Positions 36,666 to 45,427 of a stretch of 64,000 nt of DNA are shown here, one piece after another; the stretch's first letter is position 1, and each line of letters opens with the position of its first letter. Location: NCBI RefSeq assembly GCF_000613725.1, contig NZ_BAJN01000001.1:186001-250000 (forward strand). The letters are read 5' to 3'. A model generated the notes under the pieces. That model saw only the letters and a program-made list of their open reading frames with translations. It was not told the origin of the DNA and did not search any database. Made by a program: the position numbers and the translations under genes. This stretch comes from Hoylesella pleuritidis JCM 14110 (lineage in GTDB: Bacteria; Bacteroidota; Bacteroidia; Bacteroidales; Bacteroidaceae).

Positions 36666-37244
36666 ATGAAACTCTTCTTGAAGCTGATTATCGTCTTTAT
36701 TTTATTTCTTTTTCCTTTTCTGATACAAGCTCAAACACCCATAGCGAATCGGGTGAAAGCTATGGCCAAGCATTTACCCGAAGGGGCGAATGTGATTGCA
36801 AAATACACGGATAATAAGCGTCACTGTTTGTATTATGGCTTACACAACCGCCTTTTCAGATACGATGTTATTAAAAATAAGAGTGAAAATGTCGAGTTCT
36901 CATCATCGGGATATGCCCGTATGCTCAATACTTTTGTCAGTCCCAAAGGTGATTTTATCTTTGTTGTAGTAGCAAAAATACAAGACGAAACAACTAAACC
37001 TTATGACAATGAGGAGCTATGGCGTTATGACTCTCATTCAAAGAAATCTTCGAAAATAGGTTCCGGCTTCAAAGTCGAGAAAAGAAAAGGTTATTTTGTT
37101 ATCAAGAAAGTGTCTAAAAAGAAAGATTCTATTCATCTGATGACTCGTCAACGATGGACGGCAAAGGATTACTATTTTGATTTAGATGGTCATATCATTT
37201 GGGGTAAGGACGAATATCAAATTGATTTACGTAAATTACGGTAA
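36666..37244 (+). CDS. Secreted hypothetical protein
   Basis: The product is 192 residues from the ATG at 36666, which gives a clean signal peptide (MKLFLKLIIVFILFLFPFLIQAQ). The open frame begins at 36606, but its first 20 residues are polar and do not resemble a signal. The mature part is beta-rich with repeated aromatic strands (LYYGLHNRLFRYDV, then LWRYDSHSKKSSKIG), and could be a partial beta-propeller or lipocalin-like fold. No family is recognised. It follows the DUF5715 gene by 67 bases on the same strand and may share its transcript. Confidence 0.65.
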   Translation: MKLFLKLIIVFILFLFPFLIQAQTPIANRVKAMAKHLPEGANVIAKYTDNKRHCLYYGLHNRLFRYDVIKNKSENVEFSSSGYARMLNTFVSPKGDFIFVVVAKIQDETTKPYDNEELWRYDSHSKKSSKIGSGFKVEKRKGYFVIKKVSKKKDSIHLMTRQRWTAKDYYFDLDGHIIWGKDEYQIDLRKLR

Positions 37245-37253
37245 TTGAAAAAC

Positions 37254-37296
37254 GGGTATCGAATAATGTTGTATCATCCAATACCCATTCTTCTTT
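37254..37296 (+). terminator. Weak hairpin terminator after the secreted hypothetical gene
   Basis: gggtat at 37254-37259 pairs with ataccc at 37281-37286, followed by attcttcttttt. The stem is short and the loop long. It also faces the glyA end on the other strand. Confidence 0.35.
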
Positions 37297-37312
37297 TTAA
37301 TTTGTTAATAAT

Positions 37313-38592
37313 TTAGTAGGCAAAAAGTGGATAGTCTCTCATTTTCTCATTGACCTTGGTACGAACTTTCGTGATGACAGCTTCGTCTTCGGGAGCGTTG
37401 AGCACTTCTTCAATGAGTTCGGCGATCAGCCCATCAGATCTTCCTTGGCGCCGCGCGTGGTGATAGCTGCCGTACCGAGACGGATGCCACTTGTTTGGAA
37501 AGCGCTACGCGTATCGAATGGAACCATATTCTTGTTCACTGTAATATCAGCTGCAACTAAGGCCTTTTCTGCTACCTTACCGGTGAGTTCAGGATATTTG
37601 GTACGTAGGTCTACAAGCATCGAATGATTATCTGTACCGCCGCTCACAATACTGAATCCACGCTTGACGAGCTCTTCTGCCAGTACTTTTGCGTTTTTCT
37701 GTACTTGCTTTGCCCAGTCTTTAAACTCTGGTTGCAATGCCTCTTGGAATGCAACGGCTTTGGCTGCGATAACGTGTTCGAGTGGACCGCCTTGTTGACC
37801 GGGGAACACGGCGCTGTTGATCAGCTGGCTCATCATCTTCACTTCGCCCTTTGGAGTTTTGAGTCCCCACGGGTTTTCAAAGTCTTTACCCATCAAAATG
37901 ATGCCACCGCGTGGGCCACGGAGGGTTTTGTGTGTGGTAGATGTCACGATATGTGCATATTTTACGGGATTCTCGAGCAATCCGGCTGCAATCAGTCCGG
38001 CAGGATGTGCCATATCTACCATCAGCAATGCGCCCACTTTGTCGGCAATCTCGCGCATACGTCTATAGTCCCATTCCCGACTGTAAGCGGATCCGCCACC
38101 GATGATCAGTTTGGGTTTGTGCTCGAGAGCGAGTTGCTCCATCTCGTCATAATCGACGCGTCCGGTTTCCTTTTTCAGGTTGTAACCGATGGGATTATAC
38201 AAGATTCCAGAGGTGTTGACTAAACTTCCGTGAGAGAGGTGACCTCCGTGGGCAAGATTCAACCCCATAAATGTATCACCGGGTTTGAGACAAGCGAGCA
38301 ATACGGCAGCATTGGCTTGCGCTCCGGAGTGGGGTTGCACGTTAGCAAACTCAGCTCCGAAGAGCTTCTTTACACGCTCACGCGCTAAGTCTTCAACAAC
38401 GTCTACAACCTCACATCCACCATAATAACGCTTGCCAGGAAGACCCTCTGCGTATTTGTTTGTGAGGTAAGACCCCATTGCTTCCATCACTTCGTCGCTG
38501 ACAAAGTTTTCAGACGCAATCAGTTCAATTCCTTTCAGCTGACGCTGGTGTTCTTTTTCGATTAAATCGAAAATCTCTTGATCTCTTTTCAT
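37313..38592 (-). CDS. glyA: Serine hydroxymethyltransferase, 3' end frameshifted
   Basis: GlyA interconverts serine and glycine with tetrahydrofolate and PLP. The PLP-binding Lys is in [14 protein letters not shown], and [12 protein letters not shown] and [12 protein letters not shown] are clear. The literal frame ends at 37426 after GAKEDLMG. A missing base near 37432 (in the CCC/GGG run) lets the normal C-terminus continue ([19 protein letters not shown], ending in YPLFAY) to the stop at 37313-37315. The repaired length is 426, the family norm. It is the third gene of the pyrB-pyrI-glyA run. Confidence 0.93.
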
Positions 38593-38633
38593 AATTTAAG
38601 ATTGTTGTTAGTTTAGGTTTGGTTATTATGAAT

Positions 38634-39089
38634 TTAACAAAGTTCTACCTTATTAATGTCTTGTTCTTTGTCGCAGTAATGGCATTTCAAAATGCCCGAA
38701 TCCTTATCAACAACATTAAAGATGGTTTGCATCGGCTCATTATTGGTGATGCATTTCGGGTTGTTACATTTAACAATATTGCGCAACTCATCAGGCGTAT
38801 CTACTGTTTTTTTCTCTACCACCTCGTAATCTCGTATGATATTGAGAACGATCTTGGGAGCAACCACTGACAAACGAGAAATTTCCTCATCTGTAAAAAA
38901 CTTATCCGATACTTTGATAATGCCCTTCTTACCGATTTTTTTTGACAGATAATTGTTTCCGATTGTCACAGGAGTCGTAAGATTGAAAAGCCCTAAAAGC
39001 AATGCTACTTGGTAGGTCTTCTCTGCGGGAATATGGTCGATCACCGTGCCGTTTTCGATAGCTGCGACTAATCTTTCTTTCTTGTTCAT
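38634..39089 (-). CDS. pyrI: Aspartate carbamoyltransferase regulatory subunit
   Basis: PyrI binds nucleotide effectors and holds the ATCase holoenzyme together. The 151-residue protein has the allosteric domain ([21 protein letters not shown]) and the C-terminal zinc domain with four cysteines (CNNPKC and CHYC). It sits 33 bases after pyrB and 41 before glyA on the minus strand. The presence of PyrI predicts allosteric, E. coli-like ATCase regulation. Confidence 0.95.
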   Translation of the reverse strand: MNKKERLVAAIENGTVIDHIPAEKTYQVALLLGLFNLTTPVTIGNNYLSKKIGKKGIIKVSDKFFTDEEISRLSVVAPKIVLNIIRDYEVVEKKTVDTPDELRNIVKCNNPKCITNNEPMQTIFNVVDKDSGILKCHYCDKEQDINKVELC

Positions 39090-39122
39090 CTTCCTTCTGT
39101 TTTTACTTGTTTTGCGAATAAT

Positions 39123-40070
39123 CTATACGATGATGGTTGTATCAGTCAAAACATCGTCCAGAGTGATTCCTAACACATAGCTGAATATTGCTTCGCGAGC
39201 ATAGAGTCCATTCTGCGCCTGTTGGATATAATATGCGTGCGGATTATCGTCCACGTCATAAGAGATCTCATTTACACGCGGAAGCGGATGAAGAATCTTC
39301 ATATTGGGCTTAGCGAGATGTAACATCTCACGCTTTAATATATAGGTATTCTTCACACGCTCATATTCCATTAAATCCGAGAATCGCTCCTTTTGCACAC
39401 GAGTCATATAAAGAATATCAGCATCTGCGATCACTTTGTCATTGAAAGCAGTATGCTCTTGGAAGCGAATGCCATTCTCCTTGCAATAAAGTTTGTATTC
39501 ATTCGGCATTGACAATTCTTTCGGTGCAACGAAATGAAATGTCGGATTAAAATGTCGCATCGCTGTAATCAGCGAGTGAACAGTGCGTCCGTATTTTAAG
39601 TCTCCCACCAAATAGATGTTCAGATTGTCGAGCGTTCCCTGCGTTTTATAAATAGAATATAGATCGAGCAGGCACTGAGATGGGTGCATATGAGCACCGT
39701 CACCGGCATTAACAATGGGTACCGGAGCCACTTCACAGGCATATTGTGCCGCTCCCTCGATGTAATGTCGCATCACGATGACATCCGCATAGTTAGCCAC
39801 CATCAGAATTGTGTCTTTCAGCGTCTCGCCTTTGCTTACGCTTGAAGCCTTTGCATCAGTAAAGCCAATCACCTTGGCACCTAACCGATTGGCAGCTGTC
39901 TCAAAACTCAATCTCGTTCGTGTAGACGGTTCAAAGAACAGTGTGGCCACAATCTTACCTTTCATAAGCTCCCGATTGGGATACTTTTCAAATGCCTGTG
40001 CCATCTGGATCAGGTATAGAATCTGTTCTTTTGATAAGTCTGCGATCGTCACAAAATTATGTTTTTCCAT
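39123..40070 (-). CDS. pyrB: Aspartate carbamoyltransferase catalytic subunit
   Basis: PyrB makes carbamoyl aspartate in pyrimidine synthesis. The 315-residue protein has the carbamoyl phosphate loop [14 protein letters not shown], the [11 protein letters not shown] segment, and HPLPRVNEI near the C-terminus. It is the first gene of pyrB-pyrI-glyA. No clear TAnnTTTG -7 box is seen just upstream. Confidence 0.96.
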   Translation of the reverse strand: MEKHNFVTIADLSKEQILYLIQMAQAFEKYPNRELMKGKIVATLFFEPSTRTRLSFETAANRLGAKVIGFTDAKASSVSKGETLKDTILMVANYADVIVMRHYIEGAAQYACEVAPVPIVNAGDGAHMHPSQCLLDLYSIYKTQGTLDNLNIYLVGDLKYGRTVHSLITAMRHFNPTFHFVAPKELSMPNEYKLYCKENGIRFQEHTAFNDKVIADADILYMTRVQKERFSDLMEYERVKNTYILKREMLHLAKPNMKILHPLPRVNEISYDVDDNPHAYYIQQAQNGLYAREAIFSYVLGITLDDVLTDTTIIV

Positions 40071-40168
40071 CTGCTTGATGAATTATTTTGGGTCAGTGGA
40101 GTTGTTTATTTCGGGTGCTAAGATACATATAATTTTTGAATCAGATAGTGATTTAGGAAGAAAAGTTG

Positions 40169-40176
40169 TACTTTTG
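40169..40176 (+). promoter_or_regulatory. Candidate -7 element of the second class A PBP
   Basis: TACTTTTG lies 28 bases upstream of the ATG at 40205. The nearest upstream TTTG (40135-40138) is 30 bases away, longer than usual. Confidence 0.45.
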
Positions 40177-40204
40177 CACACAAATTTATTATTACGTAAC
40201 AGAA

Positions 40205-42517
40205 ATGAGGAAAGCTTTCATACATTTTCTGTGGGGCACACTCAGCATGGTAGTATTGCTAACCGTAGCTGCTTTCACAGCTATTTGGTTTGGCTGGATA
40301 GGTTATATGCCGCCAGTTGAGGACTTGCAGAATCCGATAGATCGTTTTGCCACACAGGTTTATTCGGCCGACGGAGCTGTGATGGGTACGTGGAATTTCA
40401 ATCGTGAGAATCGCATCTGCATCCCTTATTCTCAACTGTCTCCTCATCTTGTTCACGCGTTAGTGGCCACAGAAGATGCCCGTTTCTATGAACATTCGGG
40501 CGTGGATTTCATTGCCATTGGCCGAGCTATTGTCAAGCGCGGACTGATGGGACAGGCAAGTGCCGGTGGGGGCAGTACCATTACCCAACAATTAGCAAAA
40601 CAATTGTATTCGGCAGCTGTGCATTCTACTACCGAGCGCCTCTTTCAGAAACCTATCGAATGGGTAATTGCTGTAAAATTGGAGCGTAACTACACGAAAG
40701 AGGAGATCATTGCGCTTTATCTCAATTACTTTGACTTTTTGCATAATGCCGTCGGTATCAAGACGGCAGCTAATACTTACTTTAATAAAGAACCCAAAGA
40801 TTTGTCTGTAACAGAGTCGGCTACATTGATTGGTCTGTGCAAAAACCCCTCGCTTTTCAATCCCGTGCGTTATCCCGCAAGGTGTGTTGAGCGTCGAAAT
40901 GTTGTTCTGGCACAGATGGTAAAAGCAGGATATCTTACCGATACTGAATATCGCCAATACAGTGCACAACCTTTGGCTTTGGACTTTCATCGTACTGATC
41001 ATAAGGATGGTATTGCCACGTTCTTTCGCGAATTTCTGCGCCGCTATATGATGATGAAGCGCCCCAATCGATCTGATTATCCTGTCTGGAACAAACGACA
41101 ATACGTTATCGATTCTATTGCTTGGACCACAGACCCGTTGTGTGGCTGGTGCAATAAAAATTTCAAGAAAAACGGCGATCCGTATAATCTTTACACCGAC
41201 GGACTGAAAGTTTATACCACCATCGACTCGCGAATGCAGCGCTATGCCGAAGAAGCTGTCTATCGCCACGTAGCTAAATTTTTGCAACCCGAATTTACGA
41301 AAGAAAACCGGAGAAAGCCCAATGCGCCTTTCACTGATCAATTGACTCGACAGCAGGTACGTGCAATTATGGACCGATCGATGCGGCAGAGTGAGCGTTA
41401 TCGCGTACTGAAAGAGGCAGGAACATCTGAGGCCGAGATCCGCCAGTCGTTCCGCACACCCACTGAGATGTCTGTCTTTACCTATCACGGAGACATCGAC
41501 ACCATAATGACGCCGATGGATAGCATCCGTTATTACAAGTCGTTCCTGCGTTCGGGCTTTATGAGTATGGAACCCGTTACGGGGCAAGTGAAAGCCTATG
41601 TCGGCGGCATCGACTTTTCACATTTTCAGTACGATATGGTGATGGAAGGCCGACGACAGATCGGCTCGACTATCAAACCGTTTCTCTATTCGTTAGCGAT
41701 GGAAAACGGATTCTCACCTTGCGACAAGGCGCCTAACGTGCAGCAGTCTTACTTGGTAGCAGGTAAGAGTTGGACGCCGCGCAATTCCAGCCATAGTCGT
41801 TATGGGCAGATGGTTACCCTGAAATGGGGACTGGCGCAGTCGAACAACTGGATATCGGCCTATCTGATGAGCAAGCTAAATCCCAGCCAGTTTGTTCAGA
41901 TGTTGCACGACTTCGGTATCAGCACCCCCGACATTCATCCTTCGATGGCGCTTTGTCTTGGCCCTTGCGAAGTGTCTGTGGCTGAGATGGTGAGTGCTTA
42001 CACCACGTTTGCTAATCACGGTATCCGTTGCGCCCCGATGTTCGTCTCGCGAATCGAAGATAACGAGGGTAATGTCATCACTTCTTTTCAGCCCCGTATG
42101 AACGAGGTTATCAGCGAGGCAAGTGCTAATAAAATGCTCATCGAACTGATGGCTGTTGTCGATGAGGGAACGGCTAAGCGCCTTCGCTTTAAATATCATA
42201 TTGAAGGTGAAATCGGCGGGAAAACCGGAACGACGAATCGGAATGCCGATGCATGGTTTGTCGGATTCACACCTCAGTTAGTTAGCGGCTGTTGGGTGGG
42301 CGGCGAAGACCGCGACATTCATTTCGACTCGATGCGGATGGGACAAGGTGCAACAATGGCCTTACCTATTTGGGCATATTATATGAAACTGGTTTATGCC
42401 GACAAACGATTGCCATATACTTCTAATACATTGTTTGGAATTCCCCAAGGATTTAATCCTTGTGAAAAAGAAGATAGTGAAATAAATGGATTTGAGATAG
42501 ATGAGATTTATGAATAA
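40205..42517 (+). CDS. Class A penicillin-binding protein (PBP1A/1C type)
   Basis: A second bifunctional murein synthase, 770 residues from the ATG at 40205; the open frame reaches 40166, but that would add a non-signal stretch. It has an N-terminal anchor (LWGTLSMVVLLTVAAFTAIWF), GT51 with VATEDARFYEHSGVDF and GGSTITQQLAKQL, then a transpeptidase with STIK in RRQIGSTIKPF (about 490) and KTGTTN (about 672). All catalytic motifs appear intact. It is divergent from pyrB and ends 32 bases before the MITE-like element. Confidence 0.94.
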   Translation: MRKAFIHFLWGTLSMVVLLTVAAFTAIWFGWIGYMPPVEDLQNPIDRFATQVYSADGAVMGTWNFNRENRICIPYSQLSPHLVHALVATEDARFYEHSGVDFIAIGRAIVKRGLMGQASAGGGSTITQQLAKQLYSAAVHSTTERLFQKPIEWVIAVKLERNYTKEEIIALYLNYFDFLHNAVGIKTAANTYFNKEPKDLSVTESATLIGLCKNPSLFNPVRYPARCVERRNVVLAQMVKAGYLTDTEYRQYSAQPLALDFHRTDHKDGIATFFREFLRRYMMMKRPNRSDYPVWNKRQYVIDSIAWTTDPLCGWCNKNFKKNGDPYNLYTDGLKVYTTIDSRMQRYAEEAVYRHVAKFLQPEFTKENRRKPNAPFTDQLTRQQVRAIMDRSMRQSERYRVLKEAGTSEAEIRQSFRTPTEMSVFTYHGDIDTIMTPMDSIRYYKSFLRSGFMSMEPVTGQVKAYVGGIDFSHFQYDMVMEGRRQIGSTIKPFLYSLAMENGFSPCDKAPNVQQSYLVAGKSWTPRNSSHSRYGQMVTLKWGLAQSNNWISAYLMSKLNPSQFVQMLHDFGISTPDIHPSMALCLGPCEVSVAEMVSAYTTFANHGIRCAPMFVSRIEDNEGNVITSFQPRMNEVISEASANKMLIELMAVVDEGTAKRLRFKYHIEGEIGGKTGTTNRNADAWFVGFTPQLVSGCWVGGEDRDIHFDSMRMGQGATMALPIWAYYMKLVYADKRLPYTSNTLFGIPQGFNPCEKEDSEINGFEIDEIYE

Positions 42518-42549
42518 ACTGTTGTCTTTAAGAGTCAGGATCATTTATA

Positions 42550-42782
42550 GGAACATCCCAGGAAAAACGCATTAAATAAATACGCTGATTCAATATCGCA
42601 GGACAAAATAAAGAAAATGACGTCATATCTGTTTGAATATGACGTCATTTTTGTTTGAATATGACATCATATTTGTTTGAATATGACGTCACTTTTGCTT
42701 GAATATGACATCATTTTTATCAGGGTATCTAGAAAAGATTGAACCAGACAGTTTCATAATGCGTTTTTCCTGGGGAACATCC
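42550..42782. mobile_element. MITE-like element with terminal inverted repeats and a probable 9-bp target duplication
   Basis: Terminal inverted repeats CAGGAAAAACGCATTA (42559-42574) and TAATGCGTTTTTCCTG (42757-42772) bound about 215 bp with no reading frame. GGAACATCC occurs directly outside both ends (42550-42558 and 42774-42782), consistent with a 9-bp target duplication. The subterminal regions also match imperfectly (gattcaat on the left, ggttcaat on the right when reversed). The centre is a 22-bp tandem array. No transposase is present, so it would depend on one elsewhere. Confidence 0.75.
42617..42720. repeat. 22-bp tandem array with an ATGACGTCAT palindrome
   Basis: Units start at 42617, 42639, 42661, 42683 and 42705 (the last one partial). 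Each begins with ATGACRTCAY and continues with a T-rich tail and GAAT. Two units carry the perfect palindrome ATGACGTCAT; the others differ by one or two bases. It lies inside the inverted-repeat element. Confidence 0.9.
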
Positions 42783-43008
42783 TATTTTGAAAATGTAATA
42801 CTGCATATCTTAATTTGAGTGTGAGGTAGACGAAACCTCTTTTCAGAACAAGTGCCAAAATCGCAACGGAGTTACGAAAAATGTTACTGCCCTTACGCCA
42901 TAAATACCGGTTTCTGATACTTAGAAATACGGTGACTGGAGTGTCGATTGTTTGTCGAACTCACGTTAATTGAGAAGTACGAGTAAAGTGATGATTTCTT
43001 GGTTTGGA
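42783..43008. other. Gap between the MITE-like element and kdsB, no recognised gene
   Basis: About 225 bases without a supported gene. The minus strand shows short protein-like patches (for example LVLKRGFVYLTLKLRYAVLHF), but stop codons interrupt them. It may be a decayed remnant. Confidence 0.3.
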
Positions 43009-43746
43009 TTATCTTTTAATAAAATCTTCGGCTCGTTGCAAATCGGCAGGTGTATCAATACCGATTGTTTCGACATCAGTCAGCCCCACCTTAATCTTAT
43101 ATCCGTTCTGAAGCCAACGCAATTGTTCAAGACTCTCGGCTAATTCTAAGGATGATTGGGGTAAGTTGGTGATCTCGGCAAGCACAGATACCCGATAAGC
43201 ATAAATGCCGATGTGTTTTAAGAATGGATATCGGGCAAGCCAATCGGCCGATTCTGCGCCGCGAATAAACGGGATTACAGAACGTGAGAAATACATAGCA
43301 TAGCCCCGATTGTCGAGAATAATTTTCGGAGAATTCGTATTCTGTAGGGCTTCGAGTGAAGTAAACGGCTTGCCGAGCGTTGCAATCTGTGTACCGGAAT
43401 CCTCAAAGCATTCGCAAAGCGTTTCTATCTGCGATGATTGTATAAAGGGCTCATCTCCCTGAATATTGATGATAACATCGTAGTTACCGTTTATCTTTCT
43501 GACTGCTTCCGCTATTCGGTCTGTCCCGCTTTTATGGTCGGGAGAAGTCATTACGGCCTGTCCGCCGAACGCAATCGCGGTGTTGTAAATCCGTTCGTCG
43601 TCAGTGGCAACGTAAACCGTATTCAAAATAGCTGCCACTTGCTCGTAAACTCTTTGTATAACAGGCTTTCCTCCGAGCACGGCCAAGGGTTTCCCGGGAA
43701 AGCGAGATGAAGCATAGCGGGCGGGAATGATTCCTATAAATTCCAT
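43009..43746 (-). CDS. kdsB: 3-deoxy-manno-octulosonate cytidylyltransferase
   Basis: KdsB activates KDO as CMP-KDO for the lipopolysaccharide inner core. The 245-residue protein shows the nucleotide-binding signature IIPARYASSRFPGKPLAVLGGKPVIQRVYEQ, the NIQGDEPFI Mg-binding segment and HIGIYAYR. The length is normal. It stands alone on the minus strand, with a -7 TATCTTTG at 43767-43774. Confidence 0.96.
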   Translation of the reverse strand: MEFIGIIPARYASSRFPGKPLAVLGGKPVIQRVYEQVAAILNTVYVATDDERIYNTAIAFGGQAVMTSPDHKSGTDRIAEAVRKINGNYDVIINIQGDEPFIQSSQIETLCECFEDSGTQIATLGKPFTSLEALQNTNSPKIILDNRGYAMYFSRSVIPFIRGAESADWLARYPFLKHIGIYAYRVSVLAEITNLPQSSLELAESLEQLRWLQNGYKIKVGLTDVETIGIDTPADLQRAEDFIKR

Positions 43747-43766
43747 ATTTTACGCAATTATATGGG

Positions 43767-43774
43767 CAAAGATA
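43767..43774 (-). promoter_or_regulatory. Candidate -7 element of kdsB
   Basis: TATCTTTG on the minus strand lies 21 bases upstream of the kdsB ATG. No TTTG is found at the ideal -33 distance. Confidence 0.45.
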
Positions 43775-43794
43775 CTAAATTTTACTAATACTTC

Positions 43795-43825
43795 TTGGTC
43801 TGTCGCAGATTTTTTACTACTTTTG
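43795..43825 (+). promoter_or_regulatory. Candidate promoter of the MORN-glgB operon
   Basis: TACTTTTG at 43818-43825 is a good -7 box, 28 bases upstream of the GTG start. A CTTG at 43794-43797 with spacing 20 is one base from the -33 consensus. Confidence 0.55.
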
Positions 43826-43852
43826 GGGGTGAACAAAAAACAACTCTGAACA

Positions 43853-44965
43853 GTGAAAAATAAGATATTCGTTTTATTGATGCTATTGATTCCGGTCGCC
43901 GTTTGTGCCCAAAAGATTACGTTAGGTTCGTGTATAACAAAAGACGGAGGCCAGTATAAAGGTGAAATGGTAAGCGGAAAACCGGAAGGAAAGGGTAGTG
44001 TGCTCTATAAAAACGGTGATACTTACGAGGGTGAATATGTAAAAGGACGTAGGCAAGGCTATGGAATCTATACCTTTTCTGATGGTGAAAAGTATGAAGG
44101 ACAGTGGTTCCAAGATCAGCAACACGGCCGGGGCACATTTTATTTTTCAAACAATAATAAATATGTCGGTCTCTGGTTCCGCGATTATCAACAAGGACAC
44201 GGCATTATGTATTATTATAATGGCGACAGATACGAAGGTAGTTGGTATCAAGATAAACGTCAGGGAAAGGGAAAATATATTTATTCCAACGGCGCTTATT
44301 ATAATGGAGAGTGGAAAGATGATCTGAAATCGGGCCGAGGATTCTTTGATTGGGGAGACGGAACAACGTACGATGGAATGTGGGCCAATAACCAACGATC
44401 GGGAAAAGGAACCAATCATTATGCTGACGGCGATGTATATATAGGCGAATGGCAATCGGATATCCAGAATGGAAGAGGTATCTATAAGTTTCAGAACGGT
44501 GATGTATATGAGGGCGATTACATCCAAGGCGAACGAACGGGTGAAGGAATCTTTAAATATGCTAATGGTGATCGTTATACAGGCCATTTCAAGGATGGTG
44601 ATAAGAATGGACAGGGAACCCTGGTTTTGAAAAACGGCGATGTGTATCGAGGTCAGTGGAAAAACGATATGCAATGGGGAACTGGTCGATGGACACTGAA
44701 AAAAGGCGACGTTATTGAAGGAACCTTTGTCAAAGGATCAATTGACGGCGAAGTGATTATCCGCTATTCCGACGGTTCAAAATTCAAGGGACAATATAAA
44801 AAGGGTAAGCGTAACGGGCCGGCTATTGAAGAGGACAAAAACGGAAACCGTTTCGAGGGTACTTATATCAATGACCGCCGCGACGGAAAGTTTATTGAGA
44901 AAGACCGTAACGGAAAGATTACAGCCCGCGGACATTATGATTCCGGCAGACGATTTACAGACTAA
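43853..44965 (+). CDS. Exported MORN-repeat protein
   Basis: The 370-residue product starts at a GTG and has a signal peptide (FVLLMLLIPVAVCA, then QKITLG). From residue 35 onward it is almost entirely 14 tandem 23-residue MORN units of the pattern YxGxW...G.G.Y.NGD, for example YEGSWYQDKRQGKGKYIYSNG. MORN arrays bind lipids or act as scaffolds; which applies here is unknown. There is no catalytic domain. It is the first gene of a four-gene run with a YhcH-like protein, glgB and a DUF6057 protein. Confidence 0.92.
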   Translation: MKNKIFVLLMLLIPVAVCAQKITLGSCITKDGGQYKGEMVSGKPEGKGSVLYKNGDTYEGEYVKGRRQGYGIYTFSDGEKYEGQWFQDQQHGRGTFYFSNNNKYVGLWFRDYQQGHGIMYYYNGDRYEGSWYQDKRQGKGKYIYSNGAYYNGEWKDDLKSGRGFFDWGDGTTYDGMWANNQRSGKGTNHYADGDVYIGEWQSDIQNGRGIYKFQNGDVYEGDYIQGERTGEGIFKYANGDRYTGHFKDGDKNGQGTLVLKNGDVYRGQWKNDMQWGTGRWTLKKGDVIEGTFVKGSIDGEVIIRYSDGSKFKGQYKKGKRNGPAIEEDKNGNRFEGTYINDRRDGKFIEKDRNGKITARGHYDSGRRFTD

Positions 44966-44978
44966 AAACAATCATATT

Positions 44979-45425
44979 ATGATTATTGACACGTTAGACA
45001 ATTTTGAAAGATACGTTTCTTTGAATCCTTTGTTCAGAGATGTCATTACATTTATCCGATCGAATGATATCAGACAGATGTCATTAGGAAAACATCCCAT
45101 CCAAGGTGATGATCTGTTTGTCAACATTGCGAAATTCAATGGAAAAGCAAAAACAGCGGCTGTGCTTGAGTCTCATCGTCGGATGATTGACATTGCCCTC
45201 TGCTTCAATGCCGATGAAACGTTCGGTTATACGCCTGCTGATGCACTTCCGGAAGCTGTATATCACGCCGAAGACGACTATTCTGTATATCCCGGTGTTT
45301 CTGCACACACTTATTTGACAACCCATCCAGGAATGTTCACTATCTTTTTCCCACAAGAGGGGCACGCACCTTGTATATCGCAGGAAAACGAACTTCATAA
45401 GGCAATCTTCAAAGTAAAGGCATAA
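44979..45425 (+). CDS. YhcH/YjgK/YiaL family protein (DUF386)
   Basis: The 148-residue protein fits the YhcH/EbgC-like cupin family. ESHRRMIDIALCF is the conserved core, and FTIFFPQEGHAPCI carries the metal-binding-like His. Family members have been linked to sugar anomer or sialic acid handling, but the specific substrate is not set. The ATG at 44979 is chosen because upstream codons in this frame overlap the MORN gene. It lies 13 bases after that gene and 2 before glgB. Confidence 0.9.
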   Translation: MIIDTLDNFERYVSLNPLFRDVITFIRSNDIRQMSLGKHPIQGDDLFVNIAKFNGKAKTAAVLESHRRMIDIALCFNADETFGYTPADALPEAVYHAEDDYSVYPGVSAHTYLTTHPGMFTIFFPQEGHAPCISQENELHKAIFKVKA

Positions 45426-45427
45426 TT

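Noticed and set aside
42617..42720. CRISPR array
   Set aside because: Units are contiguous 22-mers without unique spacers, and there are no cas genes. The same reasoning excludes 14776-14880.
42783..43008. A small gene antisense or adjacent to kdsB
   Set aside because: Protein-like patches on the minus strand are interrupted by stop codons and no start or ribosome site fits.
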